Position numbers and translations under genes: made by a program. From positions 49,006 through 113,005 of the forward strand of contig JAGARK010000038.1 of assembly GCA_017622295.1 (NCBI GenBank): DNA of 64,000 nt, read 5' to 3'. Below are positions 34,804-42,293 of the stretch, piece by piece. The first letter of the stretch is position 1; each line of letters begins with the position of its first letter. Source of the DNA: Oscillospiraceae bacterium. GTDB taxonomy: Bacteria > Bacillota > Clostridia > Oscillospirales > Oscillospiraceae. The notes under the pieces were generated by a model. That model searched no databases. It was not told where the DNA came from and saw only the letters and a list, made by a program, of their open reading frames with translations.

Positions 34804-35945
34804 CACAGCACCTCGCGGTAGCTGCCCAGATACTTGAATTCCTCGCACAGGTCATCCAGCTCGCACATCAGCTGGACGAATTCCTCGGAGTAGATGGAGG
34901 TCTCCAGATCAAAGTAGAACATGAACTCGAAATCCCGGTCGGGGATGGGGCGGGACTCCAGCTTGGTGACGTTGATGCCCAGCACGTAGAGACGGGCCAG
35001 GAATTTGTACAGGGAACCGGGCCGGTGGGGCAGGACCATCATGATGCTGGTCCGGTCGGAGCCGGGGTAGATTTCCAGATTCTTGCTGATGCAGATGAAG
35101 CGGGTGTGGTTGTTGCCTTTGTCCTGAATGGAGGCGGCCAGGCACTCCAGATTGTACAGCTCCATGCAGTTGCGGCTGGACAGGGCGGCAACATCGCTGC
35201 GGTCAGACTTGGAGACCATTTCGGCAGCCACGGCGGTGTTGGCTACGGGGACAATGTTCACGCCGGTGAGCTTCTGCAAAAATTCGCTGCACTGATTGAT
35301 GGCCTGCTCGTGGGAGTAGATCTCCTTGATATCCGAGAGCTTGGTGCCGGGCTTGGCCAGCAGATTGTGGTCCACCTTCAGGCGGAAGGTCCGGACGATG
35401 GAGAAATTGTGCTTGATCATCAGATCATATACCTTCTTGACGGAGCCTGCGGTAGAGTTTTCCAGAGGCAGGATGCCGTACTGGCATAGACCCTTCTCAA
35501 TGGCGCCGAAGACGCCCTCAAAGTTCTTGAAGTACATGATGAAGGGGTTCTTGAAGATCTTCTCACAGGCGATTTGGGAGTAGGCGCCCTCCACGCCCTG
35601 ACAGGCCACCATGGGGGCCTGGGGGAAGAGCTTGGGGGTGTTCTCAATGGCCTCAGTGATCTCAGCGTACAGGGGGCTGATGGTGTCGTTCTTCTTGCTC
35701 TGATAGCTGCGGCTCAGCTCAAAGAGCATGGAGTACAGAACCCGGGTATAATTGGCCATTTCGGGGCCAGCCTTTTCGGCAACGTCCACCAGCTTCTCCC
35801 GCTCCCGGGCGGGGACGAAGATGGGCATACTTTTTTCCTTCTTGTAGTCGGCGATCTGGGCGGCCACTTCCATACGCTGGCCGAAGAGCTTCACCAGCTC
35901 GTCGTCGATTTTGTCGATTTCATTGCGCAGGTTTTTCAGTTCCAT
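34803..35945 (-). CDS. pheA: Bifunctional chorismate mutase / prephenate dehydratase (P-protein)
   Basis: Chorismate to prephenate to phenylpyruvate, the Phe branch. Residues 1 to about 85 are an AroQ-type mutase (LRNEIDKIDDELVKLFGQRMEVA); residues about 108-285 are the dehydratase (CQGVEGAYSQIACEKIF, GILPLENSTAGSV, DVAALSSRNC); the C-terminus is an ACT domain (RTSIMMVLPHRPGSLYKFLA and the LESRPIPDRDFEFMFYFD block) for feedback by phenylalanine. 380 aa. AGGAGG precedes ATG; 3 bases after aroC. Confidence 0.97.
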   Translation of the reverse strand: MELKNLRNEIDKIDDELVKLFGQRMEVAAQIADYKKEKSMPIFVPAREREKLVDVAEKAGPEMANYTRVLYSMLFELSRSYQSKKNDTISPLYAEITEAIENTPKLFPQAPMVACQGVEGAYSQIACEKIFKNPFIMYFKNFEGVFGAIEKGLCQYGILPLENSTAGSVKKVYDLMIKHNFSIVRTFRLKVDHNLLAKPGTKLSDIKEIYSHEQAINQCSEFLQKLTGVNIVPVANTAVAAEMVSKSDRSDVAALSSRNCMELYNLECLAASIQDKGNNHTRFICISKNLEIYPGSDRTSIMMVLPHRPGSLYKFLARLYVLGINVTKLESRPIPDRDFEFMFYFDLETSIYSEEFVQLMCELDDLCEEFKYLGSYREVL

Positions 35946-35948
35946 GGT

Positions 35949-37037
35949 TTACTTCCTCCTGTCGGTTTGGGTATTGCCAAGAATCAAATCATAGATTGCA
36001 ATGGCCGCGGCGGCTTCGATGACCGGGACGGCTCTGGGGACGATACAGGGGTCGTGACGGCCCTTGATTTCCAAGGTGGTGGTTTCCATCTTACTGAGGG
36101 AAACGCTCTGCTGGGGGCGGGAGATGGAGGGGGTGGGCTTGATGGTTACTTCGAAAATAACGGGCATACCGTTGGTGATACCACCGAGGATGCCGCCGCA
36201 GTGGTTGGTCTGAGTACTTATTTTTCCGTTTTCGATAACATAATTATCGTTTACATCGCTACCGCAAACTGCGCCGATTGGTCCGATATCTCCGAATTCA
36301 ATTGCCTTGACAGCAGGAATGCCAAAAACAATCTGAGAAATTCGGTTTTCTACACCGCCGAACATGGGTTCACCCAAACCGGCAGGAAGCCCAGTGACTG
36401 CACATCGAATAATCCCGCCGACACTGTCATGGTTCTCTCTGGCATAAGCAATAACAGATTTCATTTCTTTCGCGCAGTAGTTGTTGAATACAGGAAATTC
36501 AGGATTCAGACGCTCTAATTCAGGATTAACGTAATCCATAAAATCATCATTTACGGATCCAATGCAAGCAATTTGGGCACCGATCCGAATCCCCATCTCC
36601 TCCAGCCACTGCTTGCACAATCCTCCAGCGATGCACAGGGGGGCAGTCAAGCGGCCAGAGAAATGTCCGCCGCCGGCAGCGTCCTGGAAGCCGCCGTATT
36701 TGATCTGGGCGGTGTAGTCCGCGTGGCCGGGCCGGGGACAGTCCTTCAGATTGGCATAGTCCCCGGAGCGGGTGTTCTTGTTGTGGATCACCGCGGCGAT
36801 GGGTGCGCCGCAGGTATAGCCGTCCACCAGACCCGCCAGAAATTCGGGCCGGTCCTCTTCCTTCCGGGGGGTGGACCAGTCGTTCTGGCCAGGAGCCCGG
36901 CGGTTCAGGAATTCCTGAAGCCTGTCGAGATCAACAGGGAGTCCCGCAGGGATGCCGTCCAGGGTCATACCGATGGCGGGGCCGTGGGACTGGCCGAAGA
37001 TGGATAATTTCAAATTTTCACCGTAGGTGCTGCTCAT
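35949..37037 (-). CDS. aroC: Chorismate synthase, mosaic composition
   Basis: FMN-dependent conversion of EPSP to chorismate. FGQSHGPAIGMTLDGIPAGLP, RPGHADYTAQIKYGG and the GGGHFSGRLTA block near the N-terminus, and GRHDPCIVPRAVPVIEAAAAI near the C-terminus are diagnostic; 362 aa is normal and the frame is intact. About 36205-36600 is AT-rich (45% GC by hand count over 36241-36600) with A/T-ending codons, while the flanks are near two thirds GC. Its start lies 20 bases inside aroA. Confidence 0.96.
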   Translation of the reverse strand: MSSTYGENLKLSIFGQSHGPAIGMTLDGIPAGLPVDLDRLQEFLNRRAPGQNDWSTPRKEEDRPEFLAGLVDGYTCGAPIAAVIHNKNTRSGDYANLKDCPRPGHADYTAQIKYGGFQDAAGGGHFSGRLTAPLCIAGGLCKQWLEEMGIRIGAQIACIGSVNDDFMDYVNPELERLNPEFPVFNNYCAKEMKSVIAYARENHDSVGGIIRCAVTGLPAGLGEPMFGGVENRISQIVFGIPAVKAIEFGDIGPIGAVCGSDVNDNYVIENGKISTQTNHCGGILGGITNGMPVIFEVTIKPTPSISRPQQSVSLSKMETTTLEIKGRHDPCIVPRAVPVIEAAAAIAIYDLILGNTQTDRRK

Positions 37038-38184
37038 AATTGCCTCCTAAACGGGTGTATTCTTCCCAGAATTTGGGATAGGATTTGTTGACGGCCTCCG
37101 CGCCCAGGATGGTGACGGGTTCAGAGCAGACCGTGGCGGCGATGGCGGCTGCCATGGCGATGCGGTGGTCGTTTTGTGCATCCACTGTGCCGCCTGTGAA
37201 GCCGGTGCCCCAGACGGTCAGGGTATCCTCGGAGGCTTCGGCATGGCCTCCCAGAGCCTCGATCATGGAGATGGTTGAGGCCACCCGGTCGGATTCCTTG
37301 ATCCGCAGCCGATGGATATTCTGAAAAGCCGCCCCGGATTTGGCTCCGGCAGTGACGGCCAAAATCGGTACCAGGTCAGGAATATCCGCGGCGTCCACAG
37401 TAGCGAACTGCTTGAGAGCTGGCAGGATCTGTGCTGCTGCCCGGTCGCCCTGGGGTGAGGAGGGATTCAGATTGGATACGTCGATTTCATTGCCGAGGGA
37501 TTTTGCCGCCAGGAAGAAGGCGCCGTTGCTCCAGTCACCCTCCACAGTAATGCAGCCGGGGGAGCGGAAGGCGGGGGCATGAAACAGCTCCATGGCCTTT
37601 TTCGTCATGTCAATATAGGGCCGGGATTCGATCTTTCCGGTAACCTCCAGATGACTGTCGCCGGGGATCAGCGCAAGAGCGAAGAGGAGGCCAGTGATGA
37701 ACTGGCTGGAAACGCCGCCGTCGATGGAATATGCGCCTGGTTTCAGCTTACCAGTGCAGCGGATGGTGTCCGCTGTGGGACGGCTCAGGCGGCAGCCCTT
37801 ACGCTCCAGCTCCTCCCAAAGAGGGGATAGGGGACGCTGGGGAAGTCTGCCTGCCATCTGGAATGTGGCGTCCACGCCCAGAGCGCCCACGATGGGGAGC
37901 ATGAAGCGCAGTGTCGAGCCGCTTTCACAGACATTCAGAACGGCGCTTTCGGGAGTCTGCACGATGGGTTCAGTCAGATAGCCTTCAGCGGTTCTGGTGA
38001 TCTTTGCGCCCAGAGCCTTCAGGCAGTCGGCGGTGGCTTCAATGTCCCGGTTGGTATCGGGGCAGATAAGCTCCGTGGGACGGTCCGCAAAGGCGGCGCA
38101 GATCAGCAGCCGGTGGGCCTGGGACTTGGAGGGAATGGCGGTCACATGGCCGCTGAGCTTTCTCGGTTGTATTGTAATGTCCAT
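37018..38184 (-). CDS. aroA: 3-phosphoshikimate 1-carboxyvinyltransferase (EPSP synthase)
   Basis: Transfers enolpyruvate from PEP to shikimate 3-phosphate. KSQAHRLLICAAFA (Lys/Ser PEP site), CESGSTLRFMLPIVGALG, IDGGVSSQFITGLLFAL, IKESDRVASTI and NDHRIAMAAAIA are visible. At 388 aa it is shorter than the 427-aa enterobacterial enzyme but contains all motifs. Its last codons (LGGNY) encode the AGGAGG ribosome site of aroC, which starts 20 bases before the aroA stop. Confidence 0.96.
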   Translation of the reverse strand: MDITIQPRKLSGHVTAIPSKSQAHRLLICAAFADRPTELICPDTNRDIEATADCLKALGAKITRTAEGYLTEPIVQTPESAVLNVCESGSTLRFMLPIVGALGVDATFQMAGRLPQRPLSPLWEELERKGCRLSRPTADTIRCTGKLKPGAYSIDGGVSSQFITGLLFALALIPGDSHLEVTGKIESRPYIDMTKKAMELFHAPAFRSPGCITVEGDWSNGAFFLAAKSLGNEIDVSNLNPSSPQGDRAAAQILPALKQFATVDAADIPDLVPILAVTAGAKSGAAFQNIHRLRIKESDRVASTISMIEALGGHAEASEDTLTVWGTGFTGGTVDAQNDHRIAMAAAIAATVCSEPVTILGAEAVNKSYPKFWEEYTRLGGNYEQHLR

Positions 38185-38185
38185 A

Positions 38186-39238
38186 TCAAAGACCTGCCTT
38201 GATAAAGGATTGAATTTCTTCTACGGGAGTGGGGGCGATGCGGCAGAAGCCGATGCGCTCCGGGATAATGAGGTTTACGGTACCGCCGCTGCGCTTTTTG
38301 TCGGAAAGGGCGGAGGTGTAGAGGCTTTCGGCGGTATAGCCGCAGCGAAGGGGGAGGCCGAATTTATCCAAAACTTCCAGAATGGAGGCTTCGGTTTCCT
38401 CAGAGCAGATGCCCAGAGTGGCAGCGGCTCTTGTGACGATGGCGGTGCCCATGGCAACGGCGCTGCCGTGGGAGATTTCAAAATGGGACTGGGCTTCTAT
38501 GCCGTGGCCCACAGTGTGGCCCAGATTCAGCCGCATTCGCGCACCGGTGTCGAATTCATCCTCTGCCACCACATCCCGCTTCAATTCGACACAGCGGGTG
38601 ATGACAGCCTCCCGGTCAAAATCCAGCCCTTTTTCCGCCAGATGGGCAAAGAGGTCAGGATCATAGAGAATACCGTACTTGATGACCTCGGCGCAGCCGT
38701 CCCGGAAGATGCTGTCCGGGAGGGTATTCAGTGTGTCAATGTCACACAGCACCAGGCTGGGCTGGTAGAAAGCGCCACAGAGGTTCTTGCCTGCGTACAA
38801 GTCGATGGCGGTCTTGCCGCCCACGGAGGAGTCCACTGCTGCCAGAAGGGTCGTGGGCACCTGAATAAAGGGGATGCCCCGCAGATAGGTGGCGGCGGCA
38901 AAGCCCGCAAGATCTCCCACCACACCGCCGCCCAGTGCCACGATCAGATCCGTCCGGGTCAGGCGGTTTTCTGCCAGAAAATTCAGAAGCTTCAGGTAGG
39001 TTTCGCCGGATTTGCTCTCTTCTCCCGCAGGGAAGACAAAGCTGACGACCTCAAAGCCAGCATCTGCCAGACTCTTCGCGGTAGCTCCGCCGTAGAGGGG
39101 GAAGACATTGGTCTCGCTGACGATGGCGGCTTTTTTTGCTTTGGTCAGGCGCCGGGCTTCGGTGCCCAGCCGGGGCAGCAGACCGGCGCCGATGAGCACA
39201 TCATAGCTGCGGGAAGCTGTTACATGGACGGTATTCAT
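38186..39238 (-). CDS. aroB: 3-dehydroquinate synthase
   Basis: NAD- and metal-dependent cyclisation of DAHP to 3-dehydroquinate. FPAGEESKSGETYLKLLNFL, LGGGVVGDLAGFAAATYLRG, VPTTLLAAVDSSVGGKTAID and LNLGHTVGHGIEAQ (metal His) are present. 350 aa from ATG 39238, which overlaps the tyrA stop by four bases; longer upstream frames have no family resemblance. Confidence 0.96.
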   Translation of the reverse strand: MNTVHVTASRSYDVLIGAGLLPRLGTEARRLTKAKKAAIVSETNVFPLYGGATAKSLADAGFEVVSFVFPAGEESKSGETYLKLLNFLAENRLTRTDLIVALGGGVVGDLAGFAAATYLRGIPFIQVPTTLLAAVDSSVGGKTAIDLYAGKNLCGAFYQPSLVLCDIDTLNTLPDSIFRDGCAEVIKYGILYDPDLFAHLAEKGLDFDREAVITRCVELKRDVVAEDEFDTGARMRLNLGHTVGHGIEAQSHFEISHGSAVAMGTAIVTRAAATLGICSEETEASILEVLDKFGLPLRCGYTAESLYTSALSDKKRSGGTVNLIIPERIGFCRIAPTPVEEIQSFIKAGL

Positions 39239-40065
39239 CCGTCTACCTCCTCCTTGCGGCGTTTGCCCTCTTCCAGAAGGGCGGTGAGTGTTTCCATGTC
39301 CTGCCGGGCGATGGCATCCCGGTAGGCGGTGAGGCTGCCTAAATAAAAATCCAGTTCCTCCAGAACGAAGTCCCGGTTCTCCATAAAGAGCTCCGCCCAC
39401 ATGGGTGCGTTCAGCCATGCAACACGGGTCAGATCCTTGTAGCTGCCGGCGGAGAAGCCCTTGTGATTTCCGGCAGTGGGGGACTTGATGAAGGCGTTGC
39501 TGAGGATATGGGGCATCTGGGAGGTGAATGCGATCATTTTGTCGTGGGCCTCCGCCGTGGTGACGGAGAAGCTGCCAAATTCACAGGGGGCCAGGGCATT
39601 CTTACACCGGTCCAGAAGGTCCATATCGTCAAAGCGGGGGGGCACCAGCACCATGGGCTGACCCTGGAAGAGGGTGGCCCGGCTGTACTTGAAGCCGGAG
39701 AACTGGGAGCCTGCCATGGGGTGGCCGCCCACGAAGGTGAAGCCATATTTTTCCGCCAGAGGGAAGCAGCGGCTGCAGATCTCCCGCTTGATGCCGCAGC
39801 AGTCAATAACCAGTGCATCTTTGCAGATCAGGTGGGCATTGCGCTCCATCCAGGCGGCGGAGCCCTCAGGATAGATGGACAGCAGGATCAGATCGCACTG
39901 AGGGATCGTCTCTTCGGTAAGCTTGCCGTGGACGGCGCCTGCCAGCATGGCAAAGGACAGCATGTCCTCATTGCGCTGGATGGCGTAGACTGTGTGTCCG
40001 GCAATGGCGTAGGCCCGGGCCAGGGAGCCGCCGATGAGACCGAGGCCCAGAATACCCACGGTCAT
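39235..40065 (-). CDS. tyrA: Prephenate (or arogenate) dehydrogenase
   Basis: NAD(P)-dependent oxidative decarboxylation of prephenate to 4-hydroxyphenylpyruvate (or of arogenate to tyrosine). N-terminal Rossmann motif GILGLGLIGGSLARAYA (residues 4-20), GGHPMAGSQFSGF with the catalytic His region, and AHDKMIAFTSQMPHILSNAF. 276 aa, without a C-terminal ACT domain, so feedback control may be weak. Cofactor and substrate preference cannot be told. Overlaps aroF and aroB by four bases each. Confidence 0.93.
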   Translation of the reverse strand: MTVGILGLGLIGGSLARAYAIAGHTVYAIQRNEDMLSFAMLAGAVHGKLTEETIPQCDLILLSIYPEGSAAWMERNAHLICKDALVIDCCGIKREICSRCFPLAEKYGFTFVGGHPMAGSQFSGFKYSRATLFQGQPMVLVPPRFDDMDLLDRCKNALAPCEFGSFSVTTAEAHDKMIAFTSQMPHILSNAFIKSPTAGNHKGFSAGSYKDLTRVAWLNAPMWAELFMENRDFVLEELDFYLGSLTAYRDAIARQDMETLTALLEEGKRRKEEVDG

Positions 40066-41063
40066 AAGATGGCCTCCCGGACCCGCATGACTTTGCGGGC
40101 CACCTCGTCAAACTGGGCGGGGGTCAGGGACTGGGCGCCGTCGCACAGGGCGCAGGCGGGATTGTTGTGAACCTCGATCATGATGCCGTCGGCACCGGCG
40201 GCGGTGGCGGCCACGGCCATGGAGGGGATCATCTTGATCTTGCCGGTGGCGTGGCTGGGGTCGATGACCACGGGCAGATGGCTCAGCTCATGCAGCGCCG
40301 GAACGGCGGACAGGTCCAGGGTATTGCGGGTGTAGGTTTCGAAGGTGCGGATACCCCGCTCGCAGAGGATGACATTCTCGTTGCCCTCGCTCATGATATA
40401 TTCGGCGCTCATCAGCAGCTCCTGGAAGGTGTTTGCCAGTCCCCGCTTCAGGAGGATGGGGGTCTTGCACTTGCCGGTCTCCTTCAGCAGGTCGAAATTC
40501 TGCATGTTTCTGGCGCCAATCTGGATGATGTCCACATCGGTGAAGAGATCCAGGTCGTTGATGTTCATCAGTTCAGTGCAGATGGGAAGGCCGGTGGCCT
40601 CCTTGGCCTTCAGCAGCAGCTTCAGGCCCTCGCCCTTCAGACCCTGGAAGGCGTAGGGGGAAGTGCGGGGCTTGAAGGCACCTCCCCGGAGGATGGTGGC
40701 GCCGGAGGCCTTGACGGCCTGAGCAACGCCCACGATCTGCTCTTCGGACTCAACGGAGCAGGGGCCGGCGATCATGGCAAAATAGCCGCCGCCGATGCGG
40801 ACATCACCCACCTCCACGATGGTGTCCTTGGGGTGGAATTTACGGTTTGCCTGCTTGAAGGGTTCGGAAACACGCTTGACGGTTTCGACGATCTCCAGAC
40901 TCTTCAGCAGCTCCATGTCCACCCGGCTGGTGTCTCCGATGAGGCCGAGAATGGTGATCTCGGAGCCCTCGGACACATGGACGTCCAGATTCATTCGCTT
41001 CAGCCAGTCAATCAGATGCTGGGTCTGGTCGGGGGTTGTACCATGCTTCAATACTGCGATCAT
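40062..41063 (-). CDS. aroF: 3-deoxy-7-phosphoheptulonate (DAHP) synthase, type I-beta
   Basis: Entry enzyme of the shikimate pathway: PEP plus erythrose 4-phosphate. The catalytic barrel starts at about residue 85 (IAGPCSVESEEQIV, RGGAFKPRTSPYAFQG, QIGARNMQNFDLL, DPSHATGK). Residues 1 to about 70 form a ferredoxin-like regulatory domain of the Thermotoga type, which in known enzymes is the site of tyrosine inhibition. 333 aa. AAAGGAGAG precedes ATG. First structural gene after the leader peptide and attenuator. Confidence 0.97.
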   Translation of the reverse strand: MIAVLKHGTTPDQTQHLIDWLKRMNLDVHVSEGSEITILGLIGDTSRVDMELLKSLEIVETVKRVSEPFKQANRKFHPKDTIVEVGDVRIGGGYFAMIAGPCSVESEEQIVGVAQAVKASGATILRGGAFKPRTSPYAFQGLKGEGLKLLLKAKEATGLPICTELMNINDLDLFTDVDIIQIGARNMQNFDLLKETGKCKTPILLKRGLANTFQELLMSAEYIMSEGNENVILCERGIRTFETYTRNTLDLSAVPALHELSHLPVVIDPSHATGKIKMIPSMAVAATAAGADGIMIEVHNNPACALCDGAQSLTPAQFDEVARKVMRVREAIL

Positions 41064-41081
41064 ACTTATCTCTCCTTTAAC

Positions 41082-41122
41082 AAAAAAAGGGGCGCTGCAC
41101 CGAGGCGATCTCGTTGCAGCGC
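41082..41122 (-). terminator. Attenuator terminator of the aro operon
   Basis: Minus strand GCGCTGCA / TGCAGCGC with an inner CGAG / CTCG, followed by CCCC and seven Ts, 19 bases before the aroF start codon. A GCTGCAGT stretch just upstream (about 41150-41157) could pair with the terminator's 5' arm (GCTGCAAC) as antiterminator. Confidence 0.85.
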
Positions 41123-41172
41123 TTGAAAAATCATCTTAAGCTCCTGTCATTTTACTGCAGCACAAATCGCTA

Positions 41173-41235
41173 TTACTTTTTACCGGTAAAAAAGTAATAG
41201 TAGCCAAAGTAAAACTTAACGGAAGAATTGACCAT
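41173..41235 (-). CDS. Phe/Tyr-rich leader peptide of the aro operon
   Basis: Twenty codons starting at ATG 41235, behind GAGGAGG with an 8-nt gap. The peptide is MVNSSVK followed by FYFGYYYFF and TGKK: eight Phe/Tyr codons in nine positions and no Trp. The Tyr/Phe codons lie in the 5' arm of a strong hairpin, CTATTACTTTTT / AAAAAGTAATAG. Starvation for charged Phe or Tyr tRNA would stall the ribosome there and favour an antiterminator over the terminator at 41082-41122. Position and content match textbook attenuation; direct proof is lacking. Confidence 0.85.
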   Translation of the reverse strand: MVNSSVKFYFGYYYFFTGKK

Positions 41236-41266
41236 GATGGTGCCTCCTCGTACAGTAGCTGTGGAC

Positions 41267-41295
41267 ATTGTACCACGATGTGTGGAAAAATGCAA
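41267..41295 (-). promoter_or_regulatory. Promoter of the aro superoperon
   Basis: Minus strand TTGCAT (41290-41295), 17-bp spacer, TACAAT (41267-41272), 32 bases before the leader peptide. Confidence 0.8.
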
Positions 41296-41311
41296 GGGGG
41301 AAAGGGGATAA

Positions 41312-42085
41312 TCAGAGAATTTTTGTAAGTTCCTTTACAATGCTTACCAAATTCTCCTGAGTCTGGTTGGGGTCTTCAAAAAGGCTGCGCCAAAGAGCGT
41401 CCAGATTTTCCTCAAAATTTCCGGGGAGGATGGGGCATCCTTCCAGGCAGAGTCTTGCAAGCCGCTTTTCGCCGGGATGGGTCCTTTCGTTCAGGGCAAA
41501 GAGAATGTCAAAGTAAGCCTCCATAAAAGCGGCAGTCCGGTGGCAGATGCTGATTTTGTCGCCCCGTTCCAGCGCCTTTTTGATCTGGCCGTCATAGGCC
41601 GGCAGGGTGCCGGTGATCAGCTTCATGTTTCGCCGGATGATATTTTCCTTCAGCTGTTTGGGATAAGGTACAGCAAAGCGTTTTTGGGCAGCAGCCAGCC
41701 GGCCCTCCCGGTCGTAGAGGATCTTGCAGCTCAGAAGGTTGTGCCACATGCAGGTGGTATAGCCGTTGGATGCCTGATAGCGCTCCACCACATTGGCAAC
41801 GCCTGCGGTAAAGTCCTCCAGATTTCGGTAGAGAATATCGATGTCAATGCCGCTGTTGAGGGTGCAGTTGTCTTCCAGCTCCCAAAAATGGTTGCCAAGC
41901 TCCATGTGGGAGCAGAATTTACTGAGAATCGCCCGGCGGATATCCTCGGAAACCGGGCCATCACAGTAGAGATAGACGTCATAATCGGATTTTTCATCGA
42001 AATGGCTGCCTGCCCGGGAGCCGCCCAAAGCGATGGCCTCCACCTGAGGCAGTGCGGAAAGCTCCGCGAAAAGCTGATTAACCAT
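41312..42085 (-). CDS. Nucleotidyltransferase-domain protein (DUF4037-like)
   Basis: 257 aa. The Pol-beta-type nucleotidyltransferase core ALGGSRAGSHFDEKSDYDVYLY (GSRA...SDYD, about residues 18-39) is followed by a third acidic site IDIDILY and a helical C-terminal half. Related proteins include aminoglycoside adenylyltransferase-like enzymes, but the substrate cannot be predicted. AGGAGG precedes ATG 42085. Convergent with nothing; lies just upstream of the aro promoter in the same direction. Confidence 0.8.
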   Translation of the reverse strand: MVNQLFAELSALPQVEAIALGGSRAGSHFDEKSDYDVYLYCDGPVSEDIRRAILSKFCSHMELGNHFWELEDNCTLNSGIDIDILYRNLEDFTAGVANVVERYQASNGYTTCMWHNLLSCKILYDREGRLAAAQKRFAVPYPKQLKENIIRRNMKLITGTLPAYDGQIKKALERGDKISICHRTAAFMEAYFDILFALNERTHPGEKRLARLCLEGCPILPGNFEENLDALWRSLFEDPNQTQENLVSIVKELTKIL

Positions 42086-42117
42086 GGGATTGCCTCCTGT
42101 TGTCAGTTTATGGAAAT

Positions 42118-42146
42118 AAAGTATCACAAACCGGTGACGATTTCAA
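42118..42146 (-). promoter_or_regulatory. Promoter of the nucleotidyltransferase gene
   Basis: Minus strand TTGAAA (42141-42146), 17-bp spacer, TACTTT (42118-42123). Confidence 0.45.
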
Positions 42147-42293
42147 GAGCCATTGAGACAGGGGAGAATGAATACAAAATGTAAAATCAGGCTGCGGGTG
42201 GGTTTCGGGAGGCAGGTCCCTGCAATCGGTGTGGTTGTGACCGTTTTATTGGACTCTCTGGCTGCTATGATAGCCAAAAGAGGAGGGATCGTT

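Noticed and set aside
36205-36600. AT-rich stretch in aroC considered as an insertion element or inserted gene
   Set aside because: The reading frame is unbroken and codes for conserved chorismate synthase sequence of normal total length, so it is replaced, not inserted, DNA.
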